Notes under the pieces: model-generated
What the model was told of the DNA's origin: nothing
Seen by the model: the letters and a program-made list of their open reading frames with translations, nothing else
Database searches by the model: none
Position numbers and translations under genes: made by a program
Source: DALYLB01 sp964468345
GTDB taxonomy: Bacteria > Acidobacteriota > Blastocatellia > RBC074
Length of the DNA stretch: 64,000 nucleotides
Assembly: GCA_964468345.1 (NCBI GenBank)
Contig: CAYXVZ010000003.1
Span: 1 to 64,000 of the forward strand
Reading direction: 5' to 3'
Shown: positions 58,107 to 64,000 of the stretch, in pieces
How positions within the stretch are numbered: the first letter of the stretch is position 1
Layout of the letters: each line of letters starts with the position of its first letter

Positions 58107-59716
58107 TCCCAACCCTTTTCGTCTTCGCCTATCTCGCCATAGTCGTCTATATCGGCATCTTTGCTTTCCGGCGTAAGGCCGGAGACCATCCGGCGGAGGA
58201 TTATTTCCTGGCCAACCGGTCGCTGGGGCAGTTCGTCTTTCTGCTTTCCCTGTTCGGGACGAATATGACGGCCTTTGCGATTCTGGGCTCTTCCGGCCAC
58301 GCTTTTTCGAACGGCATCGTGACATATGGGCTGATGGCCTCCTCCTCCGCGCTTGTGGTTCCGCTTTCAATTTTTTTGATCGGCACGCGGGTTTGGGCGC
58401 TCGGAAAGAGGTTCGGCCTGATCACGCCCGTGCAGATGTTCCGCGACCGCTGGGAATGCGGCGCGATCGGAACGGTGATCTTCCTCGTGCAGGCGGCGCT
58501 GCTGGTGCCGTATATCATCATCGGCGTGATGGGCGGCGGGACGGCGCTGTTTGCGATCAGCGGCGGCCGCATTCCGTTCTGGGTCGGCGGCGCTGTCGTC
58601 GCCATGGTCGTGATGAGTTACGTCTTTTTCGGCGGCATGCGCGGAACGGCCTGGGTCAATTCCTTTCAGACGACGCTCTTTCTGGTCTTCGGCGCGATTG
58701 CGCTGATTGTGATCGGTGTCGGCATGGGAGGCTTCGGCAATGCTGTCCGGGAATTGCAATCGAGCGCGGCGACCGCGCCGCTGCTTACGCGAGAACGTAT
58801 CTCGCCCGCGTTCTTTTTCAGCTACACCTTTATTCCGCTCTCGTCGATCAACTTCCCGCACATGATCATTTTCTGCCTGACGGCGCAGAAAATGCAGCAT
58901 TTCAAAAAAACGGTCGTGCTCTATCCGATTTGCATGCTGGCGATCTGGCTTCCCGCCGTCTTTCTGGGCGTCGCCGCCAATCGTGCTCTGGAAGTGCCCG
59001 CGATTCAGGCCAAGCTCGAAGCGCGAAAAACGCTTGCGACGACGGGGCCCTCGCTGAGCCCGGATGAGCGGAATGCCCTGCGCGCGAAATCCGCGGGCGA
59101 CGACATTCTGCTGCGATTGCTCGATTATTATGCGCCGTTATGGCTGGCGGGCCTGCTGGGCGCGGGGATTATGGCCGCGGTGATGGCCAGCGATTCGCAG
59201 ATTCTCGCGCTCTCGACGATGTTTTCGGAAGACATTTTTGCCTATTACGAGGGCGTGGAGAAATTCGGCGAGAATGCGCAGGTGATTACGGCCCGCATCT
59301 TCGTGATCGTTCTGACGGTAACAGCTTATTTCCTGGCGCTCCGATTTCCACAGCCGATTTTCGATCTGGCGGTGCAATACGCTTTCTCGGGGTACTCGGC
59401 CCTGATGCCCCTGATGATCGCCGCACTGTTTTGGAAGGGAAGCACGAAGTGGGGCGCGCTCGCCGTGACCTTGTGGACCGCGGCAAGCGTGATCGCCGTG
59501 GCTGTCTTTCAATCGATCTACCCCGCGCCGGGCGTCGTCGTTTCGCTTGGCGGGATGGAAGTTCTCGCCCGCACTCCAGCCGGCACCAGCATCTTCGGCC
59601 TGATGCCCGTCGTGCCGATGGTTCTGGTTTCCGCCATCTTGATGATCGTCGTATCGCTCTTTACGGCAAAGCCGAGCCGGGCGACGATCGACCGATATTT
59701 CGAGAAAGCCGGATAG
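58103..59716 (+). CDS. sodium:solute symporter (SSS family)
   Basis: A 537-residue polytopic inner-membrane transporter with about 13 helices. It carries SSS landmarks: DYFLANRSLGQFVFLLSLFGTNMTAFAILG near the start, the FFGGMRGTAWVNSFQTTLFL motif, and AGLLGAGIMAAVMASDSQILALSTMFSEDI. Substrates in the family include monocarboxylates, sugars, amino acids and pantothenate; the DUF3311 partner is typical of monocarboxylate or pantothenate-like members, but the substrate is unproven. The start is TTG 58103, overlapping the DUF3311 stop by four bases. Confidence 0.9.
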   Translation: MIPTLFVFAYLAIVVYIGIFAFRRKAGDHPAEDYFLANRSLGQFVFLLSLFGTNMTAFAILGSSGHAFSNGIVTYGLMASSSALVVPLSIFLIGTRVWALGKRFGLITPVQMFRDRWECGAIGTVIFLVQAALLVPYIIIGVMGGGTALFAISGGRIPFWVGGAVVAMVVMSYVFFGGMRGTAWVNSFQTTLFLVFGAIALIVIGVGMGGFGNAVRELQSSAATAPLLTRERISPAFFFSYTFIPLSSINFPHMIIFCLTAQKMQHFKKTVVLYPICMLAIWLPAVFLGVAANRALEVPAIQAKLEARKTLATTGPSLSPDERNALRAKSAGDDILLRLLDYYAPLWLAGLLGAGIMAAVMASDSQILALSTMFSEDIFAYYEGVEKFGENAQVITARIFVIVLTVTAYFLALRFPQPIFDLAVQYAFSGYSALMPLMIAALFWKGSTKWGALAVTLWTAASVIAVAVFQSIYPAPGVVVSLGGMEVLARTPAGTSIFGLMPVVPMVLVSAILMIVVSLFTAKPSRATIDRYFEKAG

Positions 59717-59725
59717 AATAACTTC

Positions 59726-59827
59726 AAGTAAAAAGCATCTCCCACGAAGATACACGAAGGGGCACGAAGAAATACAAAATCTTCTTCATGCCCCTTCGTG
59801 TGACTTCGTGGGAGATGCTTTTTACTT
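59726..59827. terminator. 46-bp CACGAAG-type inverted repeat between convergent genes
   Basis: 59726-59771 pairs with 59782-59827 at 43 of 46 positions around a 10-base loop. The stem carries CCCACGAAG, ACACGAAG and GGGGCACGAAG units and ends in AAGTAAAAAGC / GCTTTTTACTT, giving a T-rich end on both strands. It lies 10 bases after the symporter stop and 4 bases from the stop of the convergent giant gene. Confidence 0.85.
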
Positions 59828-59830
59828 CAG

Positions 59831-63667
<3,837 letters not shown>

Positions 63668-63729
63668 ATTCCCTCCGAAAATCCTGTTTCTATTCGGCGG
63701 CGCACTCTGGATAGAAGATCCGGTTTATT

Positions 63730-64000
63730 CTATAAGCCGGGTCCATACAAAACAAAGTTGTTAGGATTGCTGAGCAGCTTATTGGCCTGCTCGACATCGA
63801 ATTTGAACGGGTCGAAATTTTTCCCGACCCAATCCAGCATCTCGCGATGTTCCGGATGGCGAGGATTCTGGATCGCCATTGCAAAGTTCGCGTACCCTGG
63901 CGGCCCGCCGATATCTTCCGGCGGGCAGGCATATTCGCCGCCGATGCAGCGCGGATAGGTTGCGCCGGGCTCGGGCGGGGAAATCTTTTCGACCAGAATT
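63730..64000 (-). CDS. pRiA4b ORF-3-like protein, 3' part
   Basis: The last 89 codons of a minus-strand gene cut by the window edge; the stop TAG is at 63732-63730. The translation includes PRCIGGEYACPPEDIGGPPG and HPEHREMLDWVGKNFDPFKFD. These are hallmark segments of plasmid pRiA4b ORF-3-like (IS1096 TnpR-like) domains: two Cys, the PPED-x-GGP motif and the acidic FDPxxFD tail. In this family the domain occurs alone or fused to SEC-C or other modules; its role is unknown. It is 63 bases upstream of the giant gene's start. Confidence 0.8.
   Translation of the reverse strand, partial: ILVEKISPPEPGATYPRCIGGEYACPPEDIGGPPGYANFAMAIQNPRHPEHREMLDWVGKNFDPFKFDVEQANKLLSNPNNFVLYGPGL

Overview
The window looks like a chromosomal segment of an Acidobacteriota bacterium, most likely of the Blastocatellia lineage. 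This is inferred from four things: two secreted proteins with the Solibacter-type (TIGR03437-like) C-terminal domain, an Oar-like TonB receptor with a carboxypeptidase-regulatory plug extension, clustered tricorn-like peptidases, and many Tat-exported sugar-enzyme paralogs. GC content is moderately high. No rRNA, tRNA, CRISPR array, prophage or complete insertion sequence was seen.

Layout. 1-7.5 kb is housekeeping: hemA and ccsA on the minus strand, then a thiolase, a zinc-ribbon TPR protein, recA and selD on the plus strand. selD is a selenoprotein: its frame starts 63 bases before the first uninterrupted start and crosses an in-frame UGA at the catalytic Cys position, with a SECIS-like hairpin just downstream. 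7.7-13.1 kb carries a mercuric-reductase-like flavoprotein, an EgtB/SenA-type sulfoxide (or selenoxide) synthase, a class V aminotransferase and two tandem zinc-ribbon membrane proteins. 13.2-19.5 kb has two divergent Tat-exported TIM-barrel isomerases and two secreted heme-motif proteins. 19.5-30 kb is a tandem triplication of about 1,100-residue tricorn-like S41 peptidases, followed to 33.5 kb by a secreted esterase, a subtilase and a small protein resembling a free-standing subtilase propeptide. 33.6-36.3 kb holds a TonB-domain protein, a coiled-coil membrane protein and PspA. 36.8-40.7 kb is an orphan seven-PAS, one-GAF histidine kinase. 40.7-45 kb is a tight five-gene minus-strand operon (DinB, RraA-like, Gfo/Idh/MocA, AlkD-like HEAT protein, SGNH hydrolase). 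45-52 kb has a TPR lipoprotein-like protein, an AraC regulator, a DMT-like membrane protein, two tandem PQQ-propeller/EF-hand proteins and a class II aldolase. 52.5-54.4 kb is a coiled-coil / agmatinase / DinB-SCP2 operon. 54.5-59.7 kb has the TonB receptor and a DUF3311-symporter pair. The right end has a giant Gln/Gly-repeat DUF4175-like protein and the 3' end of a pRiA4b ORF-3-like gene.

The most pervasive non-coding feature is a set of long, often perfect inverted repeats at gene ends. They fall into at least three sequence families (CACGAAG-type, TCATTTTCCAT-type and GAAAAATTGGGG-type), plus a nested palindrome of about 340 bp and an inverted array of 10-bp repeats. They sit at four of the six convergent gene junctions and probably act as bidirectional terminators or as non-autonomous palindromic elements.

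The genes suggest an aerobic, protein- and polymer-degrading lifestyle with much exported hydrolysis and sugar chemistry, TonB-dependent uptake, envelope-stress protection (PspA), selenium use and possibly thiol- or selenohistidine synthesis.
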